DNA of 64,000 nucleotides. Origin: Lepidodermella squamata (lineage: Eukaryota > Gastrotricha). Position numbers and translations under genes: made by a program. The notes beneath the pieces are model-generated. The model was not told where the DNA came from, did not search any database, and saw only the letters and a list, made by a program, of their open reading frames with translations. The stretch is from the NCBI GenBank assembly GCA_047495785.1, contig JBLDXI010000048.1, forward strand, positions 992,001-1,056,000, read 5' to 3'. How positions within the stretch are numbered: position 1 is the first letter of the stretch; every line of letters starts with the position of its first letter. Positions 32,388 to 42,892 of this stretch are shown here, piece after piece.

Positions 32388-32935
32388 GTTTGATTGCTAT
32401 ATGAGTCTGGCGATTTCGCGCTTCCAAATTGGATCCTATTCTTAGCAGGTCTTTAAATTATTAATCACTGCGATTCTCGAGGACAATTTCCGTTCTTTCT
32501 ATTCAACATTGCTACCATGTGACATCGATCACTTGAGCAGCATGGAGACCTTTTTTGAGCAGTATGTGAACGGATCACATTTCTTGTGGAATAACATATG
32601 TGGCGCGATGAATATTTATTAGACTAGGGTTCCGCCAGTGCTGATGGAGCGGTTGGGATTCGATTCAGTTGAACTAGCGTGAAAAAACGGCTGAAACTGG
32701 GGGAGAGGCAAAAACAGTAAAAACGAGAGATCATTGACAATTGACTACATTTCTTAAATGCTGAGAGTTTCCATTGCAGAAATTTCCGTTCAGGGCATGT
32801 TTGCAGTAAAACGCACTCTGAACAGCTCTCTCAATGGCCTGCTCGGCTGGGGAGAGCCGCCCAAAGTAACTGTACAGATGGACAGAAAGCAGAAAGCATG
32901 GCGCTAAACCAGCTAAATGCTAAACGTTACTCTCA
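32388..32935. other. Intergenic
   Basis: No gene seen. It precedes the dead channel copy and may include its degraded 5' end. Confidence 0.4.
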
Positions 32936-33291
32936 TTGGCCGACTCATCTGATCTTCTTGCCGAGATGACGTTGGCCGGTCGCGAGTCCGATCTGCCTAT
33001 ACCAGTTTACGTATGAGTTTCCACACCATGCGGATTAATTAATTCGATGACTGCACTCTGCACTGAACGTTTCGTTTGATATGCCGACTGCTGTCATACA
33101 TTTGGTTAACATTTCTGATACTAATTTCTCAGCCCTAGAAGGCTAGTGTTGGAATTTTCGTTTTTACCAAGTCTTCAGCTAGTGACAGCAGAACAGCCGC
33201 GGAAAGTCGCAGCGTTAATTAAACTTCAGCGGTAATTACTCTGGTAACAATCATCGTAGCGTATTGCGCTATATCTTTCTACTTGGATTAA
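32936..33291 (+). pseudogene. Degraded Cys-loop channel relic (tenth copy)
   Basis: Three collinear scraps of the channel family survive. 32936-33010 reads LADSSDLLAEMTLAGRESDL, matching exon 1. About 33170-33215 reads LQLVTAEQPRK, the end of M2. 33240-33291 reads TLVTIIVAYCAISFYLD and a stop, the M4 tail. Stops and frame changes separate them, and most of exon 2 is missing. It marks the old right end of the array. Confidence 0.82.
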
Positions 33292-33779
33292 TAAAGACAG
33301 GGTTATGGCCAGTAGCCATGTACTTATTGTGTTGAAAGCAAATGGACTCTCCACCGTTCATCTTTTTCATCTTTTGATGTAACGTACTCCCGCCACAGAT
33401 TTTTGCCTTGAGTTTTGATCTAGCTTGCAGCAGGAAATGTTTGATTATCTTGTCTGTTCTCCGCTGTGTTCGTTTTCTTTGTACCTGGATTTGGTTTCAT
33501 GTGTTTTGCGATTGCTAGAAAGGGTAAAACAGGTTCGCATCCATTCACGGAAGCTCACTCCGCCATGCTTTGATCGGCGAATTTCGCTGATTTCTGGACG
33601 AGTTCTGCCCGATTTTCCCGAGCTCTTGGCTAAATGCTGTTCGATTGGGGTGAATGATGCCCGATTCGATAGCTGGCGTGTGCAATTCCTCCCAAAATTA
33701 TGCCGAATTTCTCGTATGATTCTTAATGAAATCGTTTTCGAGTGTCGCTTGAACTTTTTTGGGTTTCCCTTGTGTGTTT

Positions 33780-33895
33780 GACAAGTGGGGTTTTTGGTGA
33801 TACTTTCTGGACAAGCGGGCATTTTTTGATATAAAAATATCAAAAAATCCCTGCCTGTCTAGAAAATATCAAGAAATCCCTGCTTGGAAGAAGGT
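33780..33895. repeat. Nested inverted repeat of a ~26-bp unit
   Basis: Units containing ATTTTTTGATAT and its complement occur twice in each orientation. A near-palindrome is centred at about 33834, with further copies at about 33783-33803 and 33868-33892 (TATCAAGAAATCCCTGC). It may be a small MITE or subterminal repeat. It lies close to the left end of the 861-bp TIR element but outside its target duplication. Confidence 0.6.
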
Positions 33896-33917
33896 TTTAC
33901 GAGTTTATAATTCGGCC

Positions 33918-34778
33918 CATAGAGAATAGAGTTACCAGAGATGAAACTCCTATTGGAAACTTGAAGTTTTAATTCGTTTGCCGATTTTCGTAAAGTTTCA
34001 TTATGGCGGATCTTTATAAAACTCACGCATGCATGTTTACATGTAAAAAAGGGTGTTTTCCTCATCATGGAATTTTTATTTTTTTTATTTTAATTGATGG
34101 GGATTGGTTTCAACGTCAACCAGTTAAAAGGAATCGGCTGGGAAATTTGGTTTACAAGCTTATACCTAAACCACCCAGCCGTCATTCCAGACGTCATTCC
34201 GCATGAGAAAACGCGTTCGCGCTTCGTATGAAAAAAAATTGAGAAATTTCGTAGGCTGCTTTTAAATAATTTGAAACAAAACTTAGCATCGATTTCAGCA
34301 TCTGCACTTTGCCATATTCAATAACAGAATTCCGAAAAAATGCTTTTGAAACCCATGAATAGTTTTCGAACGGTGGCTTTGGTAAACAACTCATTTCACA
34401 TGGTGATAATATGGACTCAGCTCTATCATTTCCACCAAAGAAAACGATAGTCCGATCAAGGATGTGGCCGTGGGGTCAAGCCGAAAACACCTATTTTTGA
34501 ACCCCCAAAAATGACCTTCGGGAAAACCGCTATGGCGTCAAAACCATTCATTTCCCAGCCGATTCCTTTGAACTGGTTGAAGTTGAAACCAATCCCCATC
34601 AATTAAAATAAAAAAAATAAAAATTCCATGATGAGGAAAACACCCTTTTTTACATGTAAACATGCATGCGTGAGTTTTATAAAGATCCGCCATAATGAAA
34701 CTTTACGAAAATCGGCAAACGAATTAAAACTTCAAGTTTCCAATAGGAGTTTCATCTCTGGTAACTCTATTCTCTATG
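33918..34778. mobile_element. Non-autonomous 861-bp TIR (foldback) transposon, hAT- or P-like
   Basis: Inverted arms 33918-34145 and 34551-34778 (228 bp each) differ at about two positions. They begin CATAGAGAATAGAG and enclose a 405-bp core with no coding capacity. A perfect 8-bp target duplication, ATTCGGCC, flanks it at 33910-33917 and 34779-34786. An 8-bp duplication is characteristic of hAT and P superfamilies. The very long arms make it a foldback-type derivative. The high arm identity suggests recent activity. Confidence 0.92.
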
Positions 34779-34786
34779 ATTCGGCC

Positions 34787-35884
34787 ATTAAGAAGGCATA
34801 TTTACGATACGATCCGGATAATATATTCTTCACCACCATCTATATTCCAACCAACGATAAATAACCAATACTTATTATTAAGAAATATCACCTATACTGA
34901 AATTAATTAATTAATATCTCTGTGTCTTAAAGGCAATGTTACTAAGAACTATGTAACGCAGACCACCAATAAATCGGTATCTCTCTCTATGAGCCTTGCC
35001 TATCACCCATTAAACACGTTACAGCAACACCATTTTTCCGTAGTTAGTACCCGATTGGCTGCACTTCTTTGAGTGGCTCAAATGCCACTCGCCGTCCAGT
35101 TTGCAAGTTTTTATCCAATTATGACGTTTGTCGTAAGTCGTAAGAAGGTATTTCTATTATAGGCTCTGCTTCTGCTAACTTCAAGCACGTCGATCAATTT
35201 ATCGTCTATCAATTTCGCTTTCTCAGCTTTAACATAAGTGAGACGCTTTTCTGAATGCAATATTGTTAAATTTGCCAAATTATTTCAGTTTATTTTCGAA
35301 AAATCGAAAAACAGCATTTCGCAGAGGACAACTACTAACCCTCATCGATGTTTAGAGGCAAAATGTTGACAACTGATAGATGATTGCAGATTATTTCGAA
35401 GCAAAATATTGTGAACTGTATTGTGCGAATAAAAAGTTGTTTGGAACGCTTTTTTTCCTTACTGGTTAAATGAGCCGCAAAATAGCCTTTGCGTTATGAA
35501 AAGCATCGCATGCAAAAAAGCAGATGGTGCATTACACGCTGTGCGCATGAGGCAAAAAAGCGCGAAGTATAATGAGTACTACATCCATAGATGCATACGG
35601 GCTAAAGTGGCTGCGTATACCTATTGCATAATAAACACATGCAATTTGCATGCATACAGTATATATTAGGCCCATGAATCGGCTCCTGGGTTGCTCTAGG
35701 ATAATCCGACGCAGAAAATGGATGATATTAGTCTATTAAGAATAAGCATCAAGCAATAAAATGAATAGCCACTCAGTTAATAATCCCCTATTTGAGAATC
35801 CCAGAATAATAGGGTGTTCACAACATTGGAGTCATTAAATTTCATCCTAATGCTTTCATCCAACTTTTAGGAGAAGCTTAGAAA
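34787..35884. other. Intergenic
   Basis: AT-rich, no gene or repeat recognised. The last 100 bp precede the SLC41-like start codon. Confidence 0.5.
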
Positions 35885-37318
35885 ATGTCTAAGCGACATA
35901 TTCAGTCGCAAAATTTGCAAACGCCCTCTGCTGGGCTGAACATCCCTGGCGTCAATTTAGAACCAGATGAATCCGAACGAAAATTTCGCCTCGCCGTACA
36001 AATGTTCTTCCCGTTCCTCATCGCTGGTTTTGGCATGGTTAGCGCTGGTCTTGTTCTTGATCGAGTCCAAGAATGGCACGTTTTCACTGAGATCCCAGAA
36101 ATATTCATCCTAGTCCCTGCGTTGATGGGTTTGAAAGGAAACCTTGAAATGACGCTAGCAAGTCGCCTTTCGACTCAAGCAAATACTGGTGCTTTAGACA
36201 ATGTGGAGACGCGAAATTTTATCATCAAAAGCAGTTTGGCCCTAATACAACTTCAGGCAATAATTGTCGGCTTTCTAGCAGCTATTTTCGCGATTTGCGC
36301 AAATTTCCTGAAAGAGGGGGAGCTTGATTTGGACCATGCTTACTTCCTAATAGCTGCGTCATCGATCACAGCATCTCTGGCGAGTCTACTCCTCGGAATG
36401 CTAACTGTTACGGTGATTCTCAAGTCTAAAAAGTACAATATTAACCCGGATAATGTGGCTACTCCTATTGCTGCAGCACTGGGTGATTTGATCACCCTAT
36501 TAATCCTGGTATTTGTGTCCTATCTAGCCTATATACCTCTCCAGTACGACAATGCCTGGGTAAGATCTCTTCGTAAGATCATAGACTGAAATGAGAGCAA
36601 TTTTTTCTCGTAGATTGATTTAGCACAAGCCCTCGGCCTTCTATGCGTTGTATCGCCGATTTGCTTCGTAATGGCTAACAGATGCGAGTATACAAAGAAA
36701 GCCCTGTATGAAGGAGCAGTACCTGTTATCAGCGCTATGGCTATTTCAAGCATGGGCGGATTCATCCTTCGCGTGACAGTTATGGTATTCGACAAAATCG
36801 CCGTATTCCAACCCGTTATCAACGGAGCTGGTGGTAACTTGGTCGCTGTGCTAGCTAGTCGGCTTTCAACACGTCTTCACGCGTCGAAAAATCGTCATCC
36901 GAAGAAAACTGATTCATACTCGCCCCTCCCTGATTATTCAGCGCGGTCACGCTTTGCTGGTTTTCCAAGAATTAAGGATGTGTTCTATGGCTCTGATCCT
37001 GAAAGTGCTACGACCAGGATTTTACTCCTCCTAGCTGTACCTGGTCATTTGATTTTCGCGAATTCGATAGCTTACATAACTACAGGAAGTGCTAGTCTAA
37101 CGACGTCCTTCACTATACTCTACCTTGCTGCTGCTCTTACTCAGATTGGATTCTTACTATATCTAGCCCATTGGTTGGTGGCGAAGCTATGGGCGAAGGG
37201 ATATGATCCTGATAACTGCGCGATTCCTTACCTCACATCAATTGGAGATTTACTCGGAACTGGGTTGCTGGCCATTGCCTTTACGATCCTTCAACTATTG
37301 GGCGACAGCTCGTTCTAA
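35885..37318 (+). CDS. SLC41/MgtE-type divalent cation (Mg2+) transporter
   Basis: Exons 35885-36559 and 36614-37318 encode 459 aa across a 54-bp GT-AG intron. Two MgtE-like halves are visible. The first has VPALMGLKGNLEMTLASRLSTQAN and ATPIAAALGDLITLLIL. The second has QPVINGAGGNLVAVLASRLS and IPYLTSIGDLLGTGLLA. These paired G-N-L-x-x-x-L-A-S-R and P-x-x-x-x-x-G-D motifs are the SLC41 hallmark. About ten membrane segments are apparent. Known family members carry Mg2+ across the plasma membrane. The length is slightly under vertebrate SLC41A1, mostly at the short N-terminus. Confidence 0.88.
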
Positions 37319-37640
37319 AATACTATCGGCCTCGAAAAATACCCGGTGAAAAGATTGTACACTGCCGTACCTCTTAAATCCCATAAAGATCCCTTGATAA
37401 CGATTGAATCGAATAAAAAACACGAACATGAGGGTTGACACATTGCATTGTTTTGATATACTTGGAGGCTACGTATGACCGGCAATGTTTATTGATGTTA
37501 TGCCAGCCGTGAAGAGGTCGCGCCTCAGAACAAAGGTGTATCAGAAAAAAATGTTTGCCTGTCTCGCCTTACAAGGTATAAGTATGACCATGGGCCTACA
37601 TCTCCTCTCATTTCCTATATTCGTAGCATAGCTGCTCACG
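37319..37640. other. Short intergenic gap
   Basis: No feature beyond ordinary flanking sequence. Confidence 0.5.
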
Positions 37641-37964
37641 ATGAGACTTTCATCGATTTCAGGTCTTCTTTTGGTGATTTTCGCTGTTTCAAGCCAGGTT
37701 GAGGGTTATTACTCCCTCTGTCGAGTGGCTAATGAAGCCGCATGCCTCAAGTTCTGCATCGATAACTACGACCTTCAGGGCTACTTTTTACCATATGCTA
37801 TCGATCCGAATCAGGCTAACTGTGGCTGCACTGAGCCCTTTGAAAATGGTCTGGTTAACTCCCTGGAAGAGTGCAACGCATTCTGTGCCGAGTTGCCATA
37901 TAGGAATCGACTCCTACCTCACTACGAGCCGAGTTGCAGAAGCTGCAAATGCTATCGTCTATGA
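37641..37964 (+). CDS. Small secreted Cys-rich protein S1 (CxxxC/CxC repeat family)
   Basis: Single exon, 107 aa. After the signal peptide (ISGLLLVIFAVSSQVEG) the mature chain has cysteines in the order C, CLKFC, CGC, CNAFC, CRSCKC. That is two CxxxC...CxC units plus an extra pair. It is the most divergent of five such proteins in the window and the only one on the plus strand. The CxxxC...CxC spacing is what a cysteine-stabilised alpha-beta fold would need. Function unknown. Confidence 0.75.
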   Translation: MRLSSISGLLLVIFAVSSQVEGYYSLCRVANEAACLKFCIDNYDLQGYFLPYAIDPNQANCGCTEPFENGLVNSLEECNAFCAELPYRNRLLPHYEPSCRSCKCYRL

Positions 37965-38104
37965 AAGCTGAGAGCTGACTTATTTAACTAATCAGTTGAC
38001 CTTATCATGAATGCACTGCCTGCACTTGTTATCTCTTAAATCATTGCCCTGTATTCCATCCCTTTTAACCATGTATTGAATAAACTTATCTTATAACCCG
38101 AAAT

Positions 38105-39637
38105 ATGGCCCAGAAACAGCGATCTGGAGATTCTTTGTCGTCAAGGAAAGAAGAGAAACCTGAGCACGATGTTCCATTTATAACAGTTGAAATCCAGTTG
38201 TTTCTATTCACAATTGCCTTCGGCATCTTTCAGCCTTTACAACAACAATTTATTTACCGAAGAATTTGCTTGTACAAATTTAATCAAGACGAGAGTTTCT
38301 GTGAGGCCTTGGACTCAACGCCAGCTTACCGAGTCCAGGAAGATGAAGTTCAAGCAGATTACGCAACGTATTCGACTCTAGTCTCCGTAGCAACATTCCC
38401 ACCAGCTATGCTAGCGACAATTATAATGGGCGTTTGGGTGGATAGGTTTTCGCACAGAATTCCTATAATAATACCTCATCTAGGCAGCATTTTGATCTCA
38501 TCGTGCTATGTGATATACTACCACATCCCCAGCTTAGCAACGTCTATCAATCCAATCTATTTGGGATTCCTGTCTTTTATACCAGGCCTCACTGGCCACA
38601 TCGCGGCTCAGAAGATGGCTTGCTCTTCCTATGTTAGTGCTGTGTCGAAAGGCGGTTCTAGGACGACTAGACTTGGCGTAATCCAGGGGACAAATTTGGC
38701 TGGCGGTGCTGTAGGAATGATCCTTAGCTCCTTCTGCTTCAGCTCTGGTAACTTCATGCTGGCTTTCTTAGTCCAGATTTGCATCAACCTCTACGGAATT
38801 CTATGCGCAATCGTGTTCGTCCCCGAATTAAGAACTCTGAAAGATGTTGCGGTTGATGTGAGGGAAAAGGCGAATGGATCATGGTGTCGTCATTTATGCG
38901 CTCCTCAAACTGTTATAGTCGACTCGTTCAAGCTTTTATTTAAATTCGCAGCTAAAACAGATAGATATCGTTTGGCTATGTTGTTTACCTACTCTCTTTG
39001 CGCTTCTCTGATTGGTATCTTCTCACTCCAGAACGTGACTTATGAATTCTTCACTCTGCAACCGATTTCGATATCCCAGTTCATGTATAACCTTACCCAT
39101 GCTGCTTTCAATATATTCAACGCGGCGGTTTTGATTTTTGGCATACGGTTATTGAAGAAACCGTTTTGCCTCGGTGGTTTCAGCGACGCTGGGACTGCTG
39201 TTATTGGCGGGGTTAGTCGTATTGTAGCTCTGATTGGAGTGGGCCTAGGTGACTACTACCCAGTTCTTTCACCGTGGGTCTATTCTGTCCTAAACATGGG
39301 TGCTGGTTTGGCAATGGTCTCCCTCAGATCGGGAATGTCAAAACTAACGGCTCTGAAAGATCAAGGCCGGCTTTTCGCAGTTATCGCTGTGTTCGAGAAC
39401 GCTTTCATCGCCGCGGCTAGTCTAGGTTTCCCGGCTTTGTACGGCGTTTTGGTGAAAAGCGATATTGGCTACGATACCGATTTGTCCTATATCATTCGAG
39501 GATACACGTTTTTCTTCGCGGCTGGTCTTGGTGTAGTTTTGCTTTTATTGACAATAATTCTTGGCTTAAAACCAATCCCTGGATGGTCCTTCAATTCAAC
39601 TCTCAAGAAGTATAGCAAAAAAGATATAACAGAGTAA
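38105..39637 (+). CDS. SLC46-like major facilitator transporter
   Basis: A single intronless exon of 510 aa. It has about twelve membrane segments and an MFS motif-A-like loop between TM2 and TM3 (MGVWVDRFSHRIPI). A Cys-containing extracellular loop between TM1 and TM2 (RRICLYKF...ESFCEAL) follows the VEIQLFLFTIAFGIFQPL start, as in SLC46 proteins. Known relatives move folates or other organic anions with protons; the substrate here is not predictable. The N-terminus has no signal peptide, as expected. Confidence 0.78.
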   Translation: MAQKQRSGDSLSSRKEEKPEHDVPFITVEIQLFLFTIAFGIFQPLQQQFIYRRICLYKFNQDESFCEALDSTPAYRVQEDEVQADYATYSTLVSVATFPPAMLATIIMGVWVDRFSHRIPIIIPHLGSILISSCYVIYYHIPSLATSINPIYLGFLSFIPGLTGHIAAQKMACSSYVSAVSKGGSRTTRLGVIQGTNLAGGAVGMILSSFCFSSGNFMLAFLVQICINLYGILCAIVFVPELRTLKDVAVDVREKANGSWCRHLCAPQTVIVDSFKLLFKFAAKTDRYRLAMLFTYSLCASLIGIFSLQNVTYEFFTLQPISISQFMYNLTHAAFNIFNAAVLIFGIRLLKKPFCLGGFSDAGTAVIGGVSRIVALIGVGLGDYYPVLSPWVYSVLNMGAGLAMVSLRSGMSKLTALKDQGRLFAVIAVFENAFIAAASLGFPALYGVLVKSDIGYDTDLSYIIRGYTFFFAAGLGVVLLLLTIILGLKPIPGWSFNSTLKKYSKKDITE

Positions 39638-39692
39638 AATAAAGTTTAATTTAGCGAAAAAAGGAATTTTCAGAATCTGATGCATAGTAAAT

Positions 39693-40004
39693 TTAGAACT
39701 GGCAATCGCAACCCCCCAAGCCGTTCCAAACATGTTGCAGCTTGTCTTTGTAGATGCCGGCCTCATTCCAGTTTTCGCAATGCTGGTAGCATTCCTGCTC
39801 GTCTACAACATAGGCATACAGGTTGGGTACATTGCAAATGCAAGGCTCATCGGCGGATTCCGGATCAAACCATGTGAAATCCATGTTGTTATTGTTGCAA
39901 ATAACGGGACACTGTTCCTCGCTGGGTGCAGGGAAAGAAGCCTCCTGAGCAGCAACAAGGGCAACAATTGCCAAAGCAGCGAAAACTACGAGAATTGACT
40001 TCAT
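39693..40004 (-). CDS. Small secreted Cys-rich protein S2
   Basis: 103 aa, single exon, signal peptide (MKSILVVFAALAIVALVAAQ). Mature cysteines: CPVIC, CIC, CYQHC, CDC, i.e. two CxxxC...CxC units. It shares with S3 the NNNMDFTWFD and PNLYAYVVDEQEC blocks and is clearly its paralogue. A TATA-like GCTATAAAAA lies 64-73 bp upstream of the ATG. Confidence 0.8.
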   Translation of the reverse strand: MKSILVVFAALAIVALVAAQEASFPAPSEEQCPVICNNNNMDFTWFDPESADEPCICNVPNLYAYVVDEQECYQHCENWNEAGIYKDKLQHVWNGLGGCDCQF

Positions 40005-40067
40005 TTTTAAGGGATTAATGAGAGAAAATTTGGTTGAACTGTTACGAAAAATGCTTTATTCACTCAG

Positions 40068-40077
40068 TTTTTATAGC
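40068..40077 (-). promoter_or_regulatory. TATA-like box of S2
   Basis: GCTATAAAAA on the coding strand, about 65 bp before the start codon. Confidence 0.5.
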
Positions 40078-41168
40078 CCGAATGAGTCGCGATCCGCGAC
40101 ACTGGAACGAATAGGTGTAGGGTATATCGGTCAACTGATGTCTGGCCCGCTTAACCAAAACAGGTGTTTTCACACTCGAAAATCAAAAAAACTAAAGCTG
40201 GGTACACAGACTCGCGATTTGTCGCGCATGACATTACCGTACTTGTTCATGGGCTCAGCTGTGTCGTCCGTGTCACGCTATGGCATCTATGTCGCGCGCG
40301 ACAAAATCCTGAATACTGCATTGCCGTGCTTCCTATCGACATCAATAAACTGCGTCAAAATTCAAGAAAAGAGTGACTCAATGCTAACAACCCGACCTAA
40401 AATCTTTACATCTTGAGTGGCTAAAAGCCAAATTACCAAAGCTAGGAGACTTAGAAAAAGAAATTACCTTATTTTTCAGCCGTGTCTTTTAAGAACAGAA
40501 TTATCACGCACGGTGCGAAGTACAGGGGTGCTTGGGTGTCGCGACACCCCAGACTCCACCCAGAGGAAGGCTTGAAAAACCACAGGGGGACCCTTTCATT
40601 TCTTCCGCTGGGTCCTAGAAAACAAGTAGAAAACACCTCACCTCCCGGATCCTGTTATCGCGCGAAAATCTGCAAACCGCCCCAACTTCTCCGAAAATCA
40701 CGATGTCTTCAAAAATATAATTATTTATTTTTTGTAAATTACTCAGCGTATATAAGTTGAGTTATACACAGTTTTGGAGATTCCTACTTGATTATTGGAA
40801 TTTTTAAATATATAAATGTTCCGGCAGCTCCGACCAGTGCGCGAAGTAGAATATCCTCGAACTAAGGGGCGAAATTCGGGCCCGAATTTCATGACCAAAC
40901 AGCAAAGGGTCCCCCTGTGGTAATTTTTGGGTTTTTTCGTCCTTGGCCTTGCGAACTTTAAACAAAAGGGACATTCCTCAGCCTGAAGCTTCGAAGATCG
41001 TTATTTTCGTTAAAATATTATCATCAGCATTCCGATCAGATTGATATTAAATGCAACCATTTATTTAACTTATCCTAATTAGCCTTTATTGTTTGATATG
41101 TATTATGTTCAGTTATATTTCATTATTAGGGTTTACCGACCACCAAAGAGAGAAAACTGATTGAAGGC
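40078..41168. other. Intergenic with an 18-bp inverted repeat
   Basis: CCACAGGGGGACCCTTT at about 40580 recurs inverted at about 40905 (AAAGGGTCCCCCTGTGG). This may mark a small MITE-like segment of some 350 bp. No gene seen. Confidence 0.5.
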
Positions 41169-41507
41169 TTAGTGGTGCTCAGGCTTGAACTGGCAGTCAC
41201 AAGATCCATAGCCATCATCAGAGGATTCCCAGACATGCTCGAGCTGGCCGGGGTAGATGCCTGAGTCGTTCCAGTTCTGGCAGTGAGCACGGCATTCATC
41301 TTCATCAACAACGTAGGCGATGAGGTTGGGGGCTCCGCAGATGCAGGACTCTCCGTTCTCGGCCTCAGTGTCGAAATAGGTGAAGTCCATGTTGTTGTGG
41401 TGGCAGTGGTCCTCGCAGTGATCCTCGGGAACGTCGAATGAGACCTCCTGGGCGCACGCGATGGCGATAGCTCCGAAAAGAGCGACAACAGCGATCATAG
41501 CCTTCAT
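41169..41507 (-). CDS. Small secreted Cys-rich protein S3
   Basis: 112 aa, single exon, signal peptide (MKAMIAVVALFGAIAIACAQ). Cysteines: CEDHC, CIC, CRAHC, CDC. It shares HHNNMDFTYFD and PNLIAYVVDEDEC with S2, and has a His-rich C-terminal extension (KPEHH). A histidine cluster near the first CxxxC could bind metal, which is speculative. TATATAA lies about 76 bp upstream. The third-position G/C content looks higher than in its neighbours, which may reflect high expression. Confidence 0.82.
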   Translation of the reverse strand: MKAMIAVVALFGAIAIACAQEVSFDVPEDHCEDHCHHNNMDFTYFDTEAENGESCICGAPNLIAYVVDEDECRAHCQNWNDSGIYPGQLEHVWESSDDGYGSCDCQFKPEHH

Positions 41508-41582
41508 TATTGCTGAGATTTTATACTGATTTATGAGAAACTTGTAATAGAAACTGATGAAGTTGTAGTTAAGATCGCGAGG

Positions 41583-41589
41583 TTATATA
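41583..41589 (-). promoter_or_regulatory. TATA-like box of S3
   Basis: TATATAA on the coding strand about 76 bp before the start codon. Confidence 0.5.
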
Positions 41590-41890
41590 CCCCCATTAGA
41601 AAAGCACTTGACAGCGATTCACGACAGCTTCGTCAACATATGCCTAGACCACGCCTACCTTCTTGCTAAACTACCATCTGAACAAATATTGCCAAGTCCC
41701 GTGTTGGATATCTAGATTTTTCCTTGGTGCAGAGCTCTGATCAATAGTGTCTAAAATTGTCGTGAAATTGGAGTGTCGTAGGAATCAGGGAAGTTTCAAA
41801 AGTCCTTATCTTATCTCAGTTTGAAAATGATAAGCGTCAATGCTAGAGAGATAGAGAAAATGAATCCAAGACATTTGACTGTAGCCGTTC

Positions 41891-42508
41891 ATGGAGGAAC
41901 TAGCTCATTTTCTAATGTTCTCAGCCGCACAGCTAGGAAAAACAGAAACCCTCCAGAAATTCATTGACCAGGGTGGAAATGTCAATTTGCGAGGCGAGAA
42001 TTGTTTCACCTTTCTAATTACGGCTGCAGCTAATGGCCGAGCTGAGACTGTGAAATTACTCCTCGAAAAAGGTGCCGATTCGAATTTGAAGAATTCAGAA
42101 GGAAACACTGCGTTGATTCTAGCTGCGGGAATCCCATGGCACTACAGTGATAACAAAGCTATCGACGTTGTGAAAGCGCTGGTTGAAAATGGCGCTGATG
42201 TTAACGCTCGGAACAATCGTGGAACAACGGCTTTGATTGTTGCTTCAGGTTACGGTCATGAGAGTGTGGTTCAGTTACTCCTGGAGAATTCAGCCAACGT
42301 TAATGCTAGAAATTTGGATGAAGATACAGCTTTACATCGGGCGGCATCTTATGGCCATCGCGAGATAGTTCGAATGCTTCTAGAGGCTAAAGCTAATCCT
42401 AGATTGAAGGATGCCAAGGGAAGGAGTCCTCGAAAACGAGCTAAGGAGTACCCGGAGATACGAAGTCTCATAAAACAATACAAGGAGATGAAACATTACA
42501 AGAAGTGA
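41891..42508 (+). CDS. Ankyrin-repeat protein
   Basis: 205 aa, single exon. Four to five ankyrin repeats fill almost the whole chain. Repeat cores are GADSNLKNSEGNTALILAA, GADVNARNNRGTTALIVASG, and ANVNARNLDEDTALHRAASY, followed by a capping repeat and a basic tail (KGRSPRKRAKEYPE). There is no signal peptide, membrane segment or other domain, so a cytosolic or nuclear scaffold is likely. The partner is unknown. It is compact compared with most animal ankyrin proteins. Confidence 0.85.
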   Translation: MEELAHFLMFSAAQLGKTETLQKFIDQGGNVNLRGENCFTFLITAAANGRAETVKLLLEKGADSNLKNSEGNTALILAAGIPWHYSDNKAIDVVKALVENGADVNARNNRGTTALIVASGYGHESVVQLLLENSANVNARNLDEDTALHRAASYGHREIVRMLLEAKANPRLKDAKGRSPRKRAKEYPEIRSLIKQYKEMKHYKK

Positions 42509-42571
42509 ATCATTAATTGATACATCGATTTGTTTATTCAAGTAAAATACGCGAATTTTTAGTTTCAGTCT

Positions 42572-42892
42572 TTAGAACACGCAATGACATCCATGATCAT
42601 TCCAAATAGCTTTGATAAGGTCCTTGTAACGGCCGTCATTGTATTCCGAGCATTTTCCTCGGCAATCGTGCTCGTCTGTAACGTATAGCTCAATATTTGG
42701 CTCAGCGCAGAAGCAGCTCGAATCTTCGAACCGATCGTCGAAGAAGAGGAAATCGTGATTGTTCTGAGTGCACGAGTACCTGCAGTCTTCTTCACTCTGG
42801 GCGAAGATCCCGTCTTGTGAGATGATCAAGCGAGGTAGCATGCCAAAAAGCATGCACAAGGCTAATGAATATCCCAATTTTATAGCAGCCAT
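42572..42892 (-). CDS. Small secreted Cys-rich protein S4
   Basis: 106 aa, single exon, signal peptide (LGYSLALCMLFGMLPRLIIS). Cysteines: CRYSC, CFC, CRGKC, CHC. It keeps the NNHDFLFFDD and PNIELYVTDEHDC blocks of S2/S3. It converges on the ankyrin gene, with 63 bp between their stop codons. TATATA lies about 50 bp upstream of the ATG (42941-42946). Confidence 0.8.
   Translation of the reverse strand: MAAIKLGYSLALCMLFGMLPRLIISQDGIFAQSEEDCRYSCTQNNHDFLFFDDRFEDSSCFCAEPNIELYVTDEHDCRGKCSEYNDGRYKDLIKAIWNDHGCHCVF

Noticed and set aside
40482-40760. 92-codon ORF downstream of S2
   Set aside because: It overlaps the inverted repeat near 40580 and is basic/low-complexity. A mobile-element scrap or non-coding sequence is more likely.
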